A stretch of 64,000 bases of DNA from Sinomicrobium pectinilyticum (GCF_003725735.1 NZ_RJTM01000064.1:1-64000); one strand, 5' to 3'; shown: positions 17,598 through 27,378, counted from the stretch's first letter. Notes: a model not told the origin generated them from the sequence alone. A program made the numbers and translations.

Positions 17598-20222
17598 ATG
17601 GAGGAAAATAACGAGAATCAAGATCTGAATAACGAAGAAACAAACGCAGATTCCATAACCCGGGTCACCGGGATGTATAAAGACTGGTTTTTGGATTATG
17701 CTTCTTATGTGATCCTGGAACGTGCCGTTCCTGCCATAGAAGATGGCTTTAAGCCTGTACAGCGCCGTATCCTGCATTCCATGAAAGAGCTGGACGACGG
17801 GCGCTACAACAAGGTAGCCAACATTGTGGGGCATACCATGCAGTATCACCCTCACGGGGATGCAAGTATAGGAGATGCAATGGTCCAGATAGGGCAAAAG
17901 GATCTGCTTATCGATACGCAGGGAAACTGGGGGAATATCCTTACCGGAGACGGTGCCGCGGCCCCCAGGTATATAGAGGCAAGACTCTCGAGGTTTGCCC
18001 TCGAAGTGGTATACAGTCCCAAGATCACGGAATGGCAGCTTAGTTATGACGGAAGAAAAAAGGAACCCATCAACCTGCCGGTCAAGTTTCCGTTGCTTCT
18101 GGCCCAGGGAGCCGAAGGTATTGCGGTAGGGCTTTCCACAAAAATACTCCCGCACAATTTTCTGGAACTGATAGATGCTTCCGTAAAATACCTCAAAGGA
18201 AAATCGTTTACCATATACCCCGATTTTCCTACCGCGGGTATTATGGATGTGTCCAACTATAATGACGGTAACCGTGGCGGTAAAATAAGGGTAAGGGCCA
18301 AAATATCCCAGTTGGATAAGAATACGCTGGTCATTACCCAGATACCTTACGGCTCCAATACCTCTTCCCTTATAGATTCCATACTGAAGGCCAATGAAAA
18401 GGGGAAGATAAAGATCAAAAAAATAGAGGATAACACGGCGGCCGAGGTAGAAATACTGGTGCACCTGCCTTCCGGTATTTCCCCGGATAAGACCATAGAT
18501 GCGCTGTACGCTTTCACTTCCTGCGAAACTTCCATATCGCCTTTGGGATGTGTTATCGAGGATAATAAGCCTTTGTTTATAGGCGTGTCGGAAATGCTGA
18601 GGAGGTCTACGGACTTTACCGTGCAGTTGCTGAAACAGGAACTGGAAATACAGTTGCAGGAGTTCGAAGAGCAGTGGCATTTTGCTTCCCTGGAACGCAT
18701 TTTTATAGAGAACAGGATATACCGTGACATTGAAGAAGAAGAGACGTGGGAGGGAGTGATATCTGCTATCGATAAAGGATTGCAGCCTCATATAAAACAC
18801 CTGAAACGTGCCGTTACCGAAGAAGATATCGTAAGGTTGACGGAAATACGGATCAAACGTATCTCCAAGTTTGATATTGATAAGGCCCAGGAAAAGATCG
18901 AAGCGCTGGAGGGGGAAATAGAACAGGTAAAACATCATCTTGCAAATCTCATAGGGTACGCCATAGATTATTTTGCCAGGCTTAAAAAGACGTATGGCGA
19001 GGGAAGGGAGCGAAAGACAGAGATCCGTGTATTTGACGATATAGAGGCTACTAAAGTAGTTATACGAAATACCAAACTCTATGTAAACCGGGAAGAAGGT
19101 TTCGTGGGGACTTCCCTTCGGAAGGACGAATACGTTTGTGATTGTAGCGATATAGATGATATTATCGTGTTCACTAAAGAAGGGAAAATGGTGGTGACTA
19201 AGGTGGAGGCCAAGACTTTTATAGGTAAAAATATCATCCATGTAGCCGTATTCAGGAAAAAAGATAAACGCACTGTTTACAACCTGGTCTATAAAGATGG
19301 AAAAGGAGGTGCAAGTTATATAAAAAGGTTCCATGTTACGGGAGTAACAAGAGACCGGGAGTATGATCTTGCCCAGGGTAAAAAAGGTTCCGAAATACTT
19401 TATTTTTCCGCAAATCCGAATGGAGAGGCAGAAATGATAACCATATTCCTGCGCCAGGCCGGAAGTATTAAGAAATTGAAATGGGATGTGGATTTTGCCG
19501 ATATCCTTATCAAAGGAAGGCAATCCAAAGGAAATCTCGTTACAAAATACGGGATTAAGCGTATAGAACTGAAGGAAAAAGGAGTGTCTACGCTCAAACC
19601 CAGAAAAATCTGGTTTGACGAGACGGTACAGCGGCTCAATGTAGACGGAAGGGGAGAACTTCTCGGGGCATTCAAAGGTGAAGACAGGTTGCTGGTGATA
19701 ACACAGTCCGGCATGGTGAAAACCTTATCACCTGACCTTTCCGTGCATTTTGATCAGAATATGGTGGTACTCGAAAAATGGAACCCGAAAAAACCGGTCT
19801 CGGCAATCTATTATGACGGGGAAAAAGAAAAATATTTTGTCAAGCGCTTCCTTATAGAAAATGAGAACAAAGAAGAATTGTTTATTACGGAACATCCGAA
19901 ATCCCAACTGGAAGTGGTATCCACGGAGTGGAGGCCGGTAGCCGAAGTGGAATTTGTAAAACCGAGAGGAAAACAGGCTCGGGAAAACCTGGTCGTTGAC
20001 CTGGAAGATTTTATTACTATTAAGGGGATCAAGGCCCTGGGCAACCAGCTTACGGCCGAGAAGGTGAAGCAGGTGAACCTGCTCGACCCGTTGCCTTATG
20101 AAGAAGCCGAAGAAGCTGAATCGGAAGATGTGAATATGGAAGATGAAGATGATACCGTAAAAAAGGATCCCGACAGTGTAGAAGCTTCCGGAAAATCACA
20201 GATCCGTCTGGATTTTGAATAA
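17598..20222 (+). CDS. parC: DNA topoisomerase IV subunit A
   Basis: An 874-aa DNA-cutting subunit. The winged-helix region has HTMQYHPHGDASIGDAMV, and the catalytic tyrosine lies in GDGAAAPRYIEARLSRFA, about residue 124. A coiled-coil gate follows (about 340-490), then a beta-propeller C-terminal domain that lacks an obvious GyrA-box, as expected for ParC. The last 45 residues form an acidic tail (EEAEEAESEDVNMEDEDD). It pairs with parE just upstream, and mscL follows 45 bp downstream. Long open frames on the opposite strand here are artefacts of codon bias. Confidence 0.93.
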   Translation: MEENNENQDLNNEETNADSITRVTGMYKDWFLDYASYVILERAVPAIEDGFKPVQRRILHSMKELDDGRYNKVANIVGHTMQYHPHGDASIGDAMVQIGQKDLLIDTQGNWGNILTGDGAAAPRYIEARLSRFALEVVYSPKITEWQLSYDGRKKEPINLPVKFPLLLAQGAEGIAVGLSTKILPHNFLELIDASVKYLKGKSFTIYPDFPTAGIMDVSNYNDGNRGGKIRVRAKISQLDKNTLVITQIPYGSNTSSLIDSILKANEKGKIKIKKIEDNTAAEVEILVHLPSGISPDKTIDALYAFTSCETSISPLGCVIEDNKPLFIGVSEMLRRSTDFTVQLLKQELEIQLQEFEEQWHFASLERIFIENRIYRDIEEEETWEGVISAIDKGLQPHIKHLKRAVTEEDIVRLTEIRIKRISKFDIDKAQEKIEALEGEIEQVKHHLANLIGYAIDYFARLKKTYGEGRERKTEIRVFDDIEATKVVIRNTKLYVNREEGFVGTSLRKDEYVCDCSDIDDIIVFTKEGKMVVTKVEAKTFIGKNIIHVAVFRKKDKRTVYNLVYKDGKGGASYIKRFHVTGVTRDREYDLAQGKKGSEILYFSANPNGEAEMITIFLRQAGSIKKLKWDVDFADILIKGRQSKGNLVTKYGIKRIELKEKGVSTLKPRKIWFDETVQRLNVDGRGELLGAFKGEDRLLVITQSGMVKTLSPDLSVHFDQNMVVLEKWNPKKPVSAIYYDGEKEKYFVKRFLIENENKEELFITEHPKSQLEVVSTEWRPVAEVEFVKPRGKQARENLVVDLEDFITIKGIKALGNQLTAEKVKQVNLLDPLPYEEAEEAESEDVNMEDEDDTVKKDPDSVEASGKSQIRLDFE

Positions 20223-20267
20223 AATATCTTCTGCGGAGGATAATGGAGATTTAAAATAACAGGAACA

Positions 20268-20729
20268 ATGGTTAAGATATACAAGGAGTTTAAGGAGTTT
20301 GCTGTTAAAGGGAATATGATGGACATTGCCATCGGTGTTATCATAGGAGCATCTTTTAATAAGGTAACGGATGTTCTGGTCAAGAAAATACTGATGCCGC
20401 CCGTGTCCCTGCTGGTTTCAGACGTGAATTTTAAAGATAAAGAGTGGGTTCTTCGTAAAGCCATTACAGGCGAAAAAGGAGAGGTTGTGGCCAATAAGGT
20501 AGCCATAGGTTACGGGGAACTCGTGGAATCTTTTTTTGATTTCCTCATTATTGCTTTCTGTATGTTCCTGGTGGTGAAAGGAATGAACCGCCTGCGGAAC
20601 AAGGCGCAAAACCCGGCCGATAAAACAGAAAAAACCCCGAAAGATATCGAGTTGCTGGCGGGGATCAAGGATCATATGGAGGAACAGGTCGGCCTCATGA
20701 AAAAGTTTATGAAAAAAGAAGATAAATGA
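20268..20729 (+). CDS. mscL: Large-conductance mechanosensitive channel
   Basis: A 153-aa homopentameric inner-membrane channel that opens under high membrane tension to release solutes on osmotic downshock. It starts with the amphipathic N-terminal helix (KEFKEFAVKGNMMDIAIGVIIG), which runs into TM1. A periplasmic loop follows, then TM2 (FFDFLIIAFCMFLVVKGM) and a charged cytoplasmic helix at the end. The gene lies 45 bp after parC on the same strand and may be read from the parE-parC transcript. Two MscS-type channels are also in the window. Confidence 0.95.
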   Translation: MVKIYKEFKEFAVKGNMMDIAIGVIIGASFNKVTDVLVKKILMPPVSLLVSDVNFKDKEWVLRKAITGEKGEVVANKVAIGYGELVESFFDFLIIAFCMFLVVKGMNRLRNKAQNPADKTEKTPKDIELLAGIKDHMEEQVGLMKKFMKKEDK

Positions 20730-20748
20730 CCTAAAACCACACTACAGA

Positions 20749-21072
20749 TCAGGGTTCTTCCCCTATTCCTGCTCCCGGGGCATTGTTTTTAACGGAATCG
20801 ATGCCGTTTTCCATCCCGGCCTCCGAGGCATACATCTGGCTGGTGCCGATAATCTGTCCGTTTCCCGCTTTCAGGTTGAAATAAAACTTGCCGTTCTTGG
20901 CTGTTTTTCTTTCGAATTTGGTTTCGTCCTGGGCATTTTTCTTTACCGAAGCTATCCCGTTTTCAGCAGCACTTTTACTGCTGTACGCCTCACTGCTCAG
21001 GATTACTTGTCCGTTTTTGGCCTTTAAAGTAAAGTGAAAGCCCCCTTTGGTATTCTTCTTTAATTCAAACAT
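20749..21072 (-). CDS. YegP family protein (two DUF1508 repeats)
   Basis: A 107-aa cytoplasmic protein made of two tandem DUF1508 repeats of about 48 residues. Each repeat has the pattern F-x-F-x-L-K-A-x-N-G-Q-x-I, a second strand and a helix with G-I-x-S-V-K-x-N-A, at about 8-55 and 57-105. The fold (an alpha/beta sandwich) is known; the function is not. It is convergent with mscL, 19 bp apart. A near-consensus TATATTTA element lies about 35 bp upstream of the ATG. Confidence 0.88.
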   Translation of the reverse strand: MFELKKNTKGGFHFTLKAKNGQVILSSEAYSSKSAAENGIASVKKNAQDETKFERKTAKNGKFYFNLKAGNGQIIGTSQMYASEAGMENGIDSVKNNAPGAGIGEEP

Positions 21073-21254
21073 AGAGGTACTGTTTTTGGTTGTGAGTAGT
21101 AAATATACTAAAAAAAGAGGAAGCCTGGTGTTAAATTATTGAGGATGCCTGGATGTGCTACATGAAGTCGTGAAGTGAAAAAGCCTGGAAACCCGGCGAT
21201 TAATGCGTGGTGGTTCGCAGGCTTTTGCTGTTGTTTTCCGGATGGTCCGTAAGA

Positions 21255-21578
21255 TCATTTAAACATATCCATTCCCGGAATATTTGGCATGCCATCTTTA
21301 GCTACGGAAGCAAGTTCGGCCTCGTTTACCTTTGTAGCCTTTTCTATTGCCTTGTTTAAAGTGATAACCAAGTAATCTTCCAGCTGTTCACGATCTTCGA
21401 ACAGGGAAGGAGCAATGTCGACAGCCTTGATCTGTCGATTTGCCGTAATGGTGATTTTCAGCAAACCATCACTTGAACTTTCATCTATTAAAACACTGTC
21501 TAAGCGTTTTTTAGTCTCCTCGATCTTTTTCTGGGTTTCTTTGAGTTTCCCCATGATCCCGGTTAAATCTCCAAACAT
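21255..21578 (-). CDS. YbaB/EbfC family nucleoid-associated protein
   Basis: A 107-aa small DNA-binding protein. The N-terminal helix ([21 protein letters not shown]) and the beta sheet with [18 protein letters not shown] match YbaB/EbfC, which dimerises as tweezers around DNA and affects chromosome compaction and gene expression. The gene is usually near dnaX-recR, but here it stands alone, diverging from an S9 peptidase gene. The promoter at 21608-21615 is clear. Confidence 0.9.
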   Translation of the reverse strand: MFGDLTGIMGKLKETQKKIEETKKRLDSVLIDESSSDGLLKITITANRQIKAVDIAPSLFEDREQLEDYLVITLNKAIEKATKVNEAELASVAKDGMPNIPGMDMFK

Positions 21579-21607
21579 TATTTCCTGATTTTAAAGAATT
21601 GTAAAAG

Positions 21608-21615
21608 CAAAATTA
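21608..21615 (-). promoter_or_regulatory. -7 promoter element of the YbaB/EbfC gene
   Basis: TAATTTTG on the minus strand (21615-21608) matches TAnnTTTG exactly, 29 bp before the start codon. Confidence 0.5.
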
Positions 21616-21658
21616 TTAAATTGTACTGCTTTTTGGGCGAAAATATTATAAAATCGTT

Positions 21659-23791
21659 ATGAAAAAAATAAGTGTCTTGCTTATTATAAGTGTTATTTTT
21701 GCAACATCTTGTAAAAATGAAAATACTTCAAAAGTGACCAAAAACATTACACCTCCCATTGCGGAAAAAAAAACTACTTCTTTAAAAAAGCACGGTGACA
21801 TACGAATAGATGACTATTTCTGGATGAACGAAAGGGACAATCCGGAGGTTATAGATTACCTGGAGCGGGAAAATGACTATAATGAGAAAATGACTGCGCA
21901 TACCAGGCTGTTCCAGGAAAATCTCTTCGAAGAAATGAAATCCAGGATCAAGGAAGATGATGAATCCGTTCCTTATTTCTATAACGGTTACTGGTATGTT
22001 ACCCGCTATGAGACCGGAAAAGACTACCCGGTGTATACCCGGAGGAAAGATTCGCTGGAAGGGAAGGAAGAGATCCTTTTTGATTGCAATGAGATGGCAA
22101 AGGAGCATTCTTATTTCCAGTTGAAAGGGATTAACATCAGTCCGGACAACAAACTGGCCGCGTTTGGTGTGGATACCATCAGCAGGAGGATATACACTAT
22201 CCGGGTGAAAAACCTGGAGACCGGGGAGATATATCCACTGGAAATTGACAATACTACCGGGGGAAGTACCTGGGGTAACGATAACAGAACACTGTTTTAT
22301 ACGGTCAAAGACCCCAAGACCCTGAGATCGGAAAAAATTTACAGGCATATCCTGGGGCAGGAAAAGGCGGATGAACTCGTATATCATGAAAAGGACGATA
22401 CCTTCAATGCCTTTGTGTATAAGACAAAATCCAGAAAGTACATTGTGGCAGGGTCACACAGTACACTTACTACCGAATACAGTATACTTTCTGCCGACGA
22501 ACCTACCGGGGATTTTAAGGTTTTCCAGCCTAGGACACGCGGACTGGAATATAGTATCTCGCATTATAACGATCATTTTTATATTGTGACCAATACAGAC
22601 GGTGCTACCAATTTCAAACTCATGAAAACAGCCGAGACCAATACCGGAAAAGAACATTGGGAGGAGGTATTGCCGCACCGGGACGACGTTTTGCTGGAAG
22701 ATATAGATATTTTCAAGGATTTTCTGGTAGTCAGCGAACGAAACCAGGGACTGAACAAGATACGTATTATGCGCTGGGATGGAGAAGAGGACTATTACCT
22801 GCCTTTTGATAATGAAACCTATACGGCCTACACCGGTACAAATATCGAATTCGATACGGATATTCTCCGGTATGGCTATAATTCGCTTACCACACCGCTT
22901 TCCACTATAGATTTTAATATGGTTACCCGCGAAAAAGAGGTGAAAAAAGAGCAGGAGGTGCTGGGAGGAAAGTTCAATAAAGATAACTATACATCCGAAA
23001 GGATATGGGCAACGGCACGGGACGGCAAAAAAGTTCCCGTTTCCCTCGTATACCGGAAGGGGATTAAAAAAGACGGGAAAAATCCGTTGCTGTTGTATGG
23101 TTACGGATCGTACGGTTCTACGATAGACCCTTATTTTTCCACGGTAAGGCTCAGCCTGCTGGACCGTGGCTTTATCTATGCAATTGCACATATCAGGGGA
23201 GGAGAATACCTCGGAAGACCCTGGTATGAAGACGGAAAACTACTCAAAAAGAAGAATACATTCACCGATTTTGTAGATTGTTCTCAGTTCCTGATCGATG
23301 AAAAATATACCTCCCCCAAACACCTTTACGCGATGGGAGGTTCTGCCGGAGGGCTGCTTATGGGGGTTGTGGTAAATATGGCGCCGCAACTCTATAACGG
23401 TGTCGTTGCAGCAGTACCGTTTGTGGATGTGGTGACCACGATGCTGGACGAATCCATACCGCTGACTACCGGTGAATACGACGAGTGGGGCAATCCCAAT
23501 GACAGGGAATACTATAATTACATAAAATCCTACTCTCCTTACGATAACGTAAAGGCGCAGGCATATCCCAATATGCTGGTAACGACCGGGTATCACGACT
23601 CTCAGGTGCAGTACTGGGAACCTGCGAAGTGGGTGGCCAAGTTACGGGATTTAAAAACAGATAATAATTTACTTCTTTTTCATACCAATATGGATGCGGG
23701 CCACAGTGGTGCCTCGGGGCGTTTTGAAGCACTTCGGGAGGTCGCGGAAGAGTATGCTTTCCTGTTAGATTTGGAGGGAATTAAAGAGTAA
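21659..23791 (+). CDS. Lipoprotein S9A oligopeptidase (oligopeptidase B-like)
   Basis: A 710-aa serine peptidase of the prolyl oligopeptidase family. A lipoprotein signal peptide ends at Cys18 (FATSC), so it is exported and lipid-anchored. Residues about 75-430 form the beta-propeller that restricts substrates to short peptides. The alpha/beta-hydrolase domain follows with Ser562 (GGSAGG), Asp647 (GYHDSQV) and His682 (AGHSGASG) as catalytic triad. Sequence style (QAEGYFW-like start, EYDEWGNP) is closer to oligopeptidase B, which cuts after Arg/Lys, than to prolyl oligopeptidase; specificity remains inferred. It diverges from YbaB. Confidence 0.9.
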   Translation: MKKISVLLIISVIFATSCKNENTSKVTKNITPPIAEKKTTSLKKHGDIRIDDYFWMNERDNPEVIDYLERENDYNEKMTAHTRLFQENLFEEMKSRIKEDDESVPYFYNGYWYVTRYETGKDYPVYTRRKDSLEGKEEILFDCNEMAKEHSYFQLKGINISPDNKLAAFGVDTISRRIYTIRVKNLETGEIYPLEIDNTTGGSTWGNDNRTLFYTVKDPKTLRSEKIYRHILGQEKADELVYHEKDDTFNAFVYKTKSRKYIVAGSHSTLTTEYSILSADEPTGDFKVFQPRTRGLEYSISHYNDHFYIVTNTDGATNFKLMKTAETNTGKEHWEEVLPHRDDVLLEDIDIFKDFLVVSERNQGLNKIRIMRWDGEEDYYLPFDNETYTAYTGTNIEFDTDILRYGYNSLTTPLSTIDFNMVTREKEVKKEQEVLGGKFNKDNYTSERIWATARDGKKVPVSLVYRKGIKKDGKNPLLLYGYGSYGSTIDPYFSTVRLSLLDRGFIYAIAHIRGGEYLGRPWYEDGKLLKKKNTFTDFVDCSQFLIDEKYTSPKHLYAMGGSAGGLLMGVVVNMAPQLYNGVVAAVPFVDVVTTMLDESIPLTTGEYDEWGNPNDREYYNYIKSYSPYDNVKAQAYPNMLVTTGYHDSQVQYWEPAKWVAKLRDLKTDNNLLLFHTNMDAGHSGASGRFEALREVAEEYAFLLDLEGIKE

Positions 23792-23805
23792 TAAAAAAAA
23801 ATAAC

Positions 23806-23813
23806 TAAATTTG
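23806..23813 (+). promoter_or_regulatory. -7 promoter element of the cysteine-synthase-like gene
   Basis: TAAATTTG matches TAnnTTTG exactly and lies 53 bp before the ATG at 23867. It sits just downstream of the S9 peptidase stop codon. Confidence 0.45.
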
Positions 23814-23866
23814 CTCGGTTTTTGGTTTTTTTAAAAGAACCGACTTTGAAACCAAATACAAGTTAT

Positions 23867-24919
23867 ATGGAACAAAAGATTAAGGCTTACGATAACGTAT
23901 TAGAACTAATCGGAAATACGCCAATTATAAAACTTAATGCCATAACCAATTCCCTCCAAGGAAATTTTTATGCAAAAGTTGAAGCTTTTAATCCCGGCCA
24001 CTCCACGAAAGACAGAATAGCGCTTCATATCATTGAACAAGCAGAAAGGAGCGGAATTCTGAAACCGGGAGATACGATCATCGAAACAACCTCGGGAAAC
24101 ACGGGGTTCAGTATTGCAATGGTGAGTATCGTAAAAGGGTATGATTGTGTACTTGCCGTAAGCTCCAAATCCTCGAAAGATAAAATAGACATGCTGCGCT
24201 CTATGGGGGCCAAAGTATATGTATGCCCTGCTCATGTAAGTGCCGATGACCCGCGGTCATACTACCAGGTGGCAAGGCGTATGCACGAAGAGATTAAAGG
24301 GTCGGTTTATATAAACCAGTATTTTAACGAGTTGAATATCGATGCCCACTATAACACTACGGGCCCCGAAATATGGAAACAGACAGGCGGAGCCATTACT
24401 CACCTTATAGCCTGTAGCGGAACCGGGGGGACTATCTCCGGGACTGCCAGATACCTCAAAGAACAAGCCAAAAAGAACGGTACGAAAATAAAAGTCATAG
24501 GTGTAGATGCCTATGGTTCCGTACTCAAAAAATACCACGAGACCGGGGAGTTCGATTCCAAAGAGATATACCCGTACCGGATAGAAGGTCTCGGTAAAAA
24601 CCTTATCCCTACAGCAACGGATTTTGATGTTATCGATAAGTTCATCAAGGTAACCGATGAAGAAAGCGCACATACCGCAAGAGAGGTATCCAAAACGGAA
24701 GGCCTTTTTGTCGGTTATACCAGCGGAGCGGTGATGCAGGCAGTCAAACAGCTTTCCGCAGAAGGGGAATTTGATAAGAACAGCAATGTTATTATGATAT
24801 TTCCCGATCACGGTTCCAGGTATATGAGTAAGATATACAGTGATGAATGGATGCGGGAACAAGGATTTTTTGATAGTAAAAACATTGAAGAGGAACAGAA
24901 AATAGAATACATTAAGTAA
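23867..24919 (+). CDS. PLP-dependent cysteine-synthase-like enzyme, putative cysteate synthase
   Basis: A 350-aa fold-type II PLP enzyme. The PLP lysine is Lys48 in HSTKDR, the substrate loop is TTSGNTGFS and the phosphate-binding loop is SGTGGTISG. It is longer than a plain O-acetylserine sulfhydrylase (about 310 aa). I use the ATG at 23867 ([10 protein letters not shown]); a TTG at 23822 would add a sequence with no family match. The next gene is an alpha-oxoamine synthase. Sulfonolipid producers such as Capnocytophaga and Flavobacterium use a cysteine-synthase-like cysteate synthase with such an acyltransferase to make capnine. I therefore suggest cysteate synthase; ordinary cysteine synthase or cystathionine beta-synthase is the alternative. 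Confidence 0.75.
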   Translation: MEQKIKAYDNVLELIGNTPIIKLNAITNSLQGNFYAKVEAFNPGHSTKDRIALHIIEQAERSGILKPGDTIIETTSGNTGFSIAMVSIVKGYDCVLAVSSKSSKDKIDMLRSMGAKVYVCPAHVSADDPRSYYQVARRMHEEIKGSVYINQYFNELNIDAHYNTTGPEIWKQTGGAITHLIACSGTGGTISGTARYLKEQAKKNGTKIKVIGVDAYGSVLKKYHETGEFDSKEIYPYRIEGLGKNLIPTATDFDVIDKFIKVTDEESAHTAREVSKTEGLFVGYTSGAVMQAVKQLSAEGEFDKNSNVIMIFPDHGSRYMSKIYSDEWMREQGFFDSKNIEEEQKIEYIK

Positions 24920-24931
24920 GAATTTTCTAAG

Positions 24932-24958
24932 ACATCCGCATTTTTGCGGATGTTTGTT
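24932..24958 (+). terminator. Intrinsic terminator after the cysteine-synthase-like gene
   Basis: ACATCCGCA (24932-24940) and TGCGGATGT (24945-24953) form a perfect 9-bp stem with a TTTT loop, followed by a T-rich tract. It begins 12 bp after the stop codon. Confidence 0.8.
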
Positions 24959-24999
24959 TACAAAATAGGCACTAATAGTTCATATCTTCCCGAGAATTT

Positions 25000-25031
25000 T
25001 TGTGAACGAATTCTTAAAATACGTAATTTAG
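25000..25031 (+). promoter_or_regulatory. Promoter of the alpha-oxoamine synthase gene
   Basis: TTG at 25000-25002 and TAATTTAG at 25024-25031 (one mismatch to TAnnTTTG) are 21 bp apart, 44 bp before the ATG. With the terminator upstream, it shows the gene has its own transcript. Confidence 0.4.
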
Positions 25032-25075
25032 CTTGTTCGTGCTAAAGAAAATTTATCTTAAATTTTGAGATCTAC

Positions 25076-26335
25076 ATGAAGGATTTATTTGATAGGATCA
25101 TTGAAAATAAGGGACCATTGGGAAAATGGGCTTCGCAGGCGGAAGGATATTTTGTTTTTCCGAAACTCGAAGGGCCGATTTCCAATAGAATGAAGTTCAA
25201 TGGTAAAGAGGTTATAACCTGGAGTATTAATGATTATCTGGGGCTTGCCAACCATCCCGAGGTGTTGAAGGCAGATGCCGAAGCGGCCGCGGAGCACGGT
25301 TGTGCATATCCCATGGGAGCCAGAATGATGAGCGGACATACCGATGTCCATGAGCAACTTCAGAACGAACTTGCGGCTTTTGTTAAGAAAGAAGCGGCAT
25401 ATTTGCTGAATTTCGGTTACCAGGGGATGGTCTCTGCAATAGATGCATTGGTTACCAAGGATGATATTATTGTTTATGATGTGGATTCCCACGCTTGTAT
25501 CATAGACGGCGTGCGCCTGCATATGGGTAAACGGTTTACCTTTATGCACAATGATATAGACAGTCTTGAAAAGAACCTGGAACGGGCCACTAAAATGGCG
25601 GAACAGACCGGAGGAGGAATACTTGTTATCTCCGAAGGCGTGTTCGGTATGCGTGGCGAGCAAGGAAAACTGAAGGAAATCGTAGCGCTTAAGAAAAAGT
25701 ATAAGTTCCGTCTTCTGGTGGATGATGCCCACGGTTTCGGGACCCTGGGAACTACCGGGGCGGGAGCAGGAGAAGAACAGGGAATTCAGGAAGATATCGA
25801 TGTGTATTTTGCCACGTTTGCCAAATCTATGGCGAGTATAGGGGCATTCCTCGCGGGAGACAAAGAGATCATCGATTACCTGAAGTACAACCTGCGTTCG
25901 CAGATGTTTGCAAAATCCCTGCCTATGGTGTTTGTGAAAGGAGCACTGAAACGCCTTGAGATGCTGCGCACCATGCCGGAGCTGAAAGGTAAATTATGGG
26001 AAAATGTGGATGCGTTACAGAACGGCCTCAAAGACCGGGGCTTTAATATCGGTACAACCAATACCTGTGTCACCCCGGTATACCTGAACGGAAGTATCCC
26101 GGAAGCCATGGCACTGGTCAAGGACCTCAGGGAGAATTACGGGATTTTCTGTTCTATCGTAGTATATCCCGTAATTCCGAAGGGATTGATACTTCTTCGT
26201 ATGATCCCGACAGCAACGCACACACTCGAAGACGTTAGCGAAACACTCGATGCCTTTTCGGCAATCCGTGACCGTCTGGAAAACGGAACCTATAAAAGGC
26301 TGTCAGCTGCCGTAGCTGCGGCGATGGGAGAGTAG
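25076..26335 (+). CDS. Alpha-oxoamine synthase family acyltransferase, putative cysteate-C-fatty acyltransferase
   Basis: A 419-aa PLP fold-type I enzyme of the AONS/KBL/serine palmitoyltransferase family. Seen are NDYLGLANHP, DVDSHACIIDG with the ring-stacking His, DDAHGFGTLG, and the PLP lysine Lys250 in TFAKSMASIG. Members condense an amino acid with an acyl-CoA or acyl-ACP and lose CO2. Flavobacterial members of about this length were shown to join cysteate and a fatty acyl group to form the capnine backbone of sulfonolipids, needed for normal gliding in F. johnsoniae. The cysteine-synthase-like gene 157 bp upstream supports this. Serine palmitoyltransferase or glycine C-acetyltransferase remain possible. 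Confidence 0.75.
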   Translation: MKDLFDRIIENKGPLGKWASQAEGYFVFPKLEGPISNRMKFNGKEVITWSINDYLGLANHPEVLKADAEAAAEHGCAYPMGARMMSGHTDVHEQLQNELAAFVKKEAAYLLNFGYQGMVSAIDALVTKDDIIVYDVDSHACIIDGVRLHMGKRFTFMHNDIDSLEKNLERATKMAEQTGGGILVISEGVFGMRGEQGKLKEIVALKKKYKFRLLVDDAHGFGTLGTTGAGAGEEQGIQEDIDVYFATFAKSMASIGAFLAGDKEIIDYLKYNLRSQMFAKSLPMVFVKGALKRLEMLRTMPELKGKLWENVDALQNGLKDRGFNIGTTNTCVTPVYLNGSIPEAMALVKDLRENYGIFCSIVVYPVIPKGLILLRMIPTATHTLEDVSETLDAFSAIRDRLENGTYKRLSAAVAAAMGE

Positions 26336-26362
26336 TTTTCCGAAAAACACATACAAACCGGA

Positions 26363-26399
26363 AAAGGATGTTGCAGGTCATTTGCGACATCCTTTTTTT
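26363..26399 (+). terminator. Intrinsic terminator after the alpha-oxoamine synthase gene
   Basis: AAAGGATGTTGC (26363-26374) pairs with GCGACATCCTTT (26384-26395, one G-U pair) around a 9-nt loop and runs into a T tract. It begins 27 bp after the stop codon. Confidence 0.85.
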
Positions 26400-26636
26400 A
26401 TTCCGGTTCCGGGTAAAAAGCAACATCATAAAATATTTTTTCCGGCGTTTTATAAAAAATGTCTCTTTCTGATAAAAATCATTTTTTTCAAAATACTTTT
26501 GGGAAACAATAGGTGATAAGGAGAGAATTACTTAATTTGTATAGGTAGACAGCAGTGGTATGTAATGGGGATTTCCGGCGATAGAACGAAGAAAATTGCT
26601 GTTTTTGAAACCGTATTATTTAATAGAATTATTCGA

Positions 26637-27335
26637 ATGAAAAAAATTATTATTGCCATTGACGGTTATTCTTCGACCGGTAAGAGTACCATTGCCAAAA
26701 GACTTGCTAAAGAACTGGGGTATATCTATGTAGATACCGGGGCTATGTATAGGGCGGTTACGTTGTATGCTATGGAAAACGGTTTATGCGGAGATGAAGG
26801 TATAGACCGGGAAGGCCTTATCGGAAAACTGGATGACATCAAAATCCGTTTTGTGCTTAACAATACCCTCGGATACGGAGAAACATATCTCAACGATGTG
26901 AATGTGGAGGAAAAAATAAGAAGTATGGATGTTTCCAACCGGGTAAGTGGTGTGGCTGCCATTTCCGAAGTAAGGCATAAACTGGTGGAAGAGCAGCGTG
27001 CAATGGGAAAAGACAGGGGAATTGTCATGGATGGCAGGGATATAGGAACCGTAGTCTTTCCGGATGCGGAGTTAAAACTGTTCATGACCGCTTCCCCGGA
27101 AATCCGTGCGACCAGGAGATATAAAGAACTGTTGGGCAAGGGGAAAGAAATATCCTTTCAGGAGGTCCTGAAAAATGTAACCGACAGGGACTACATAGAT
27201 TCACACAGGAAAGATTCACCTCTCTTCCGGGCTCCGGATGCTATTGAACTTGACAATACGGACATGGGAAAGAACGAGCAGTTTGAACGTATCTATAATC
27301 ACGCCATGCGGATCATAAAAAAACAGGATGAGTAA
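26637..27335 (+). CDS. cmk: Cytidylate kinase
   Basis: A 232-aa nucleoside monophosphate kinase that phosphorylates CMP and dCMP with ATP. The P-loop is IDGYSSTGKST at residues 8-18. The CMP-binding region includes GAMYRAVTLYA, and MDGRDIGTVVFPDAELKLF and the lid RDYIDSHRKDSPL follow. I choose the ATG at 26637 (MKKIIIAIDG); an in-frame ATG at 26565 would add 24 residues ahead of the first strand, which the family lacks. It lies after a terminator and ends in a strong bidirectional terminator, so it is monocistronic. Confidence 0.94.
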   Translation: MKKIIIAIDGYSSTGKSTIAKRLAKELGYIYVDTGAMYRAVTLYAMENGLCGDEGIDREGLIGKLDDIKIRFVLNNTLGYGETYLNDVNVEEKIRSMDVSNRVSGVAAISEVRHKLVEEQRAMGKDRGIVMDGRDIGTVVFPDAELKLFMTASPEIRATRRYKELLGKGKEISFQEVLKNVTDRDYIDSHRKDSPLFRAPDAIELDNTDMGKNEQFERIYNHAMRIIKKQDE

Positions 27336-27378
27336 AAAAACAGCCCCGGATTTAAATGAAATCCGGGGCTGTTTTTTT
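27334..27378. terminator. Bidirectional intrinsic terminator between cmk and the LysM gene
   Basis: An A7 run plus CAGCCCCGGATTT (27334-27353) pairs with AAATCCGGGGCTG plus T7 (27359-27378), a 20-bp stem with a 5-nt loop. It works in both directions and separates two convergent genes. Confidence 0.92.

Noticed and set aside
17562-19523. A 653-codon open frame on the strand opposite parC
   Set aside because: It lies wholly antisense to the strongly conserved parC and has no domain, signal or start context; it results from codon bias.
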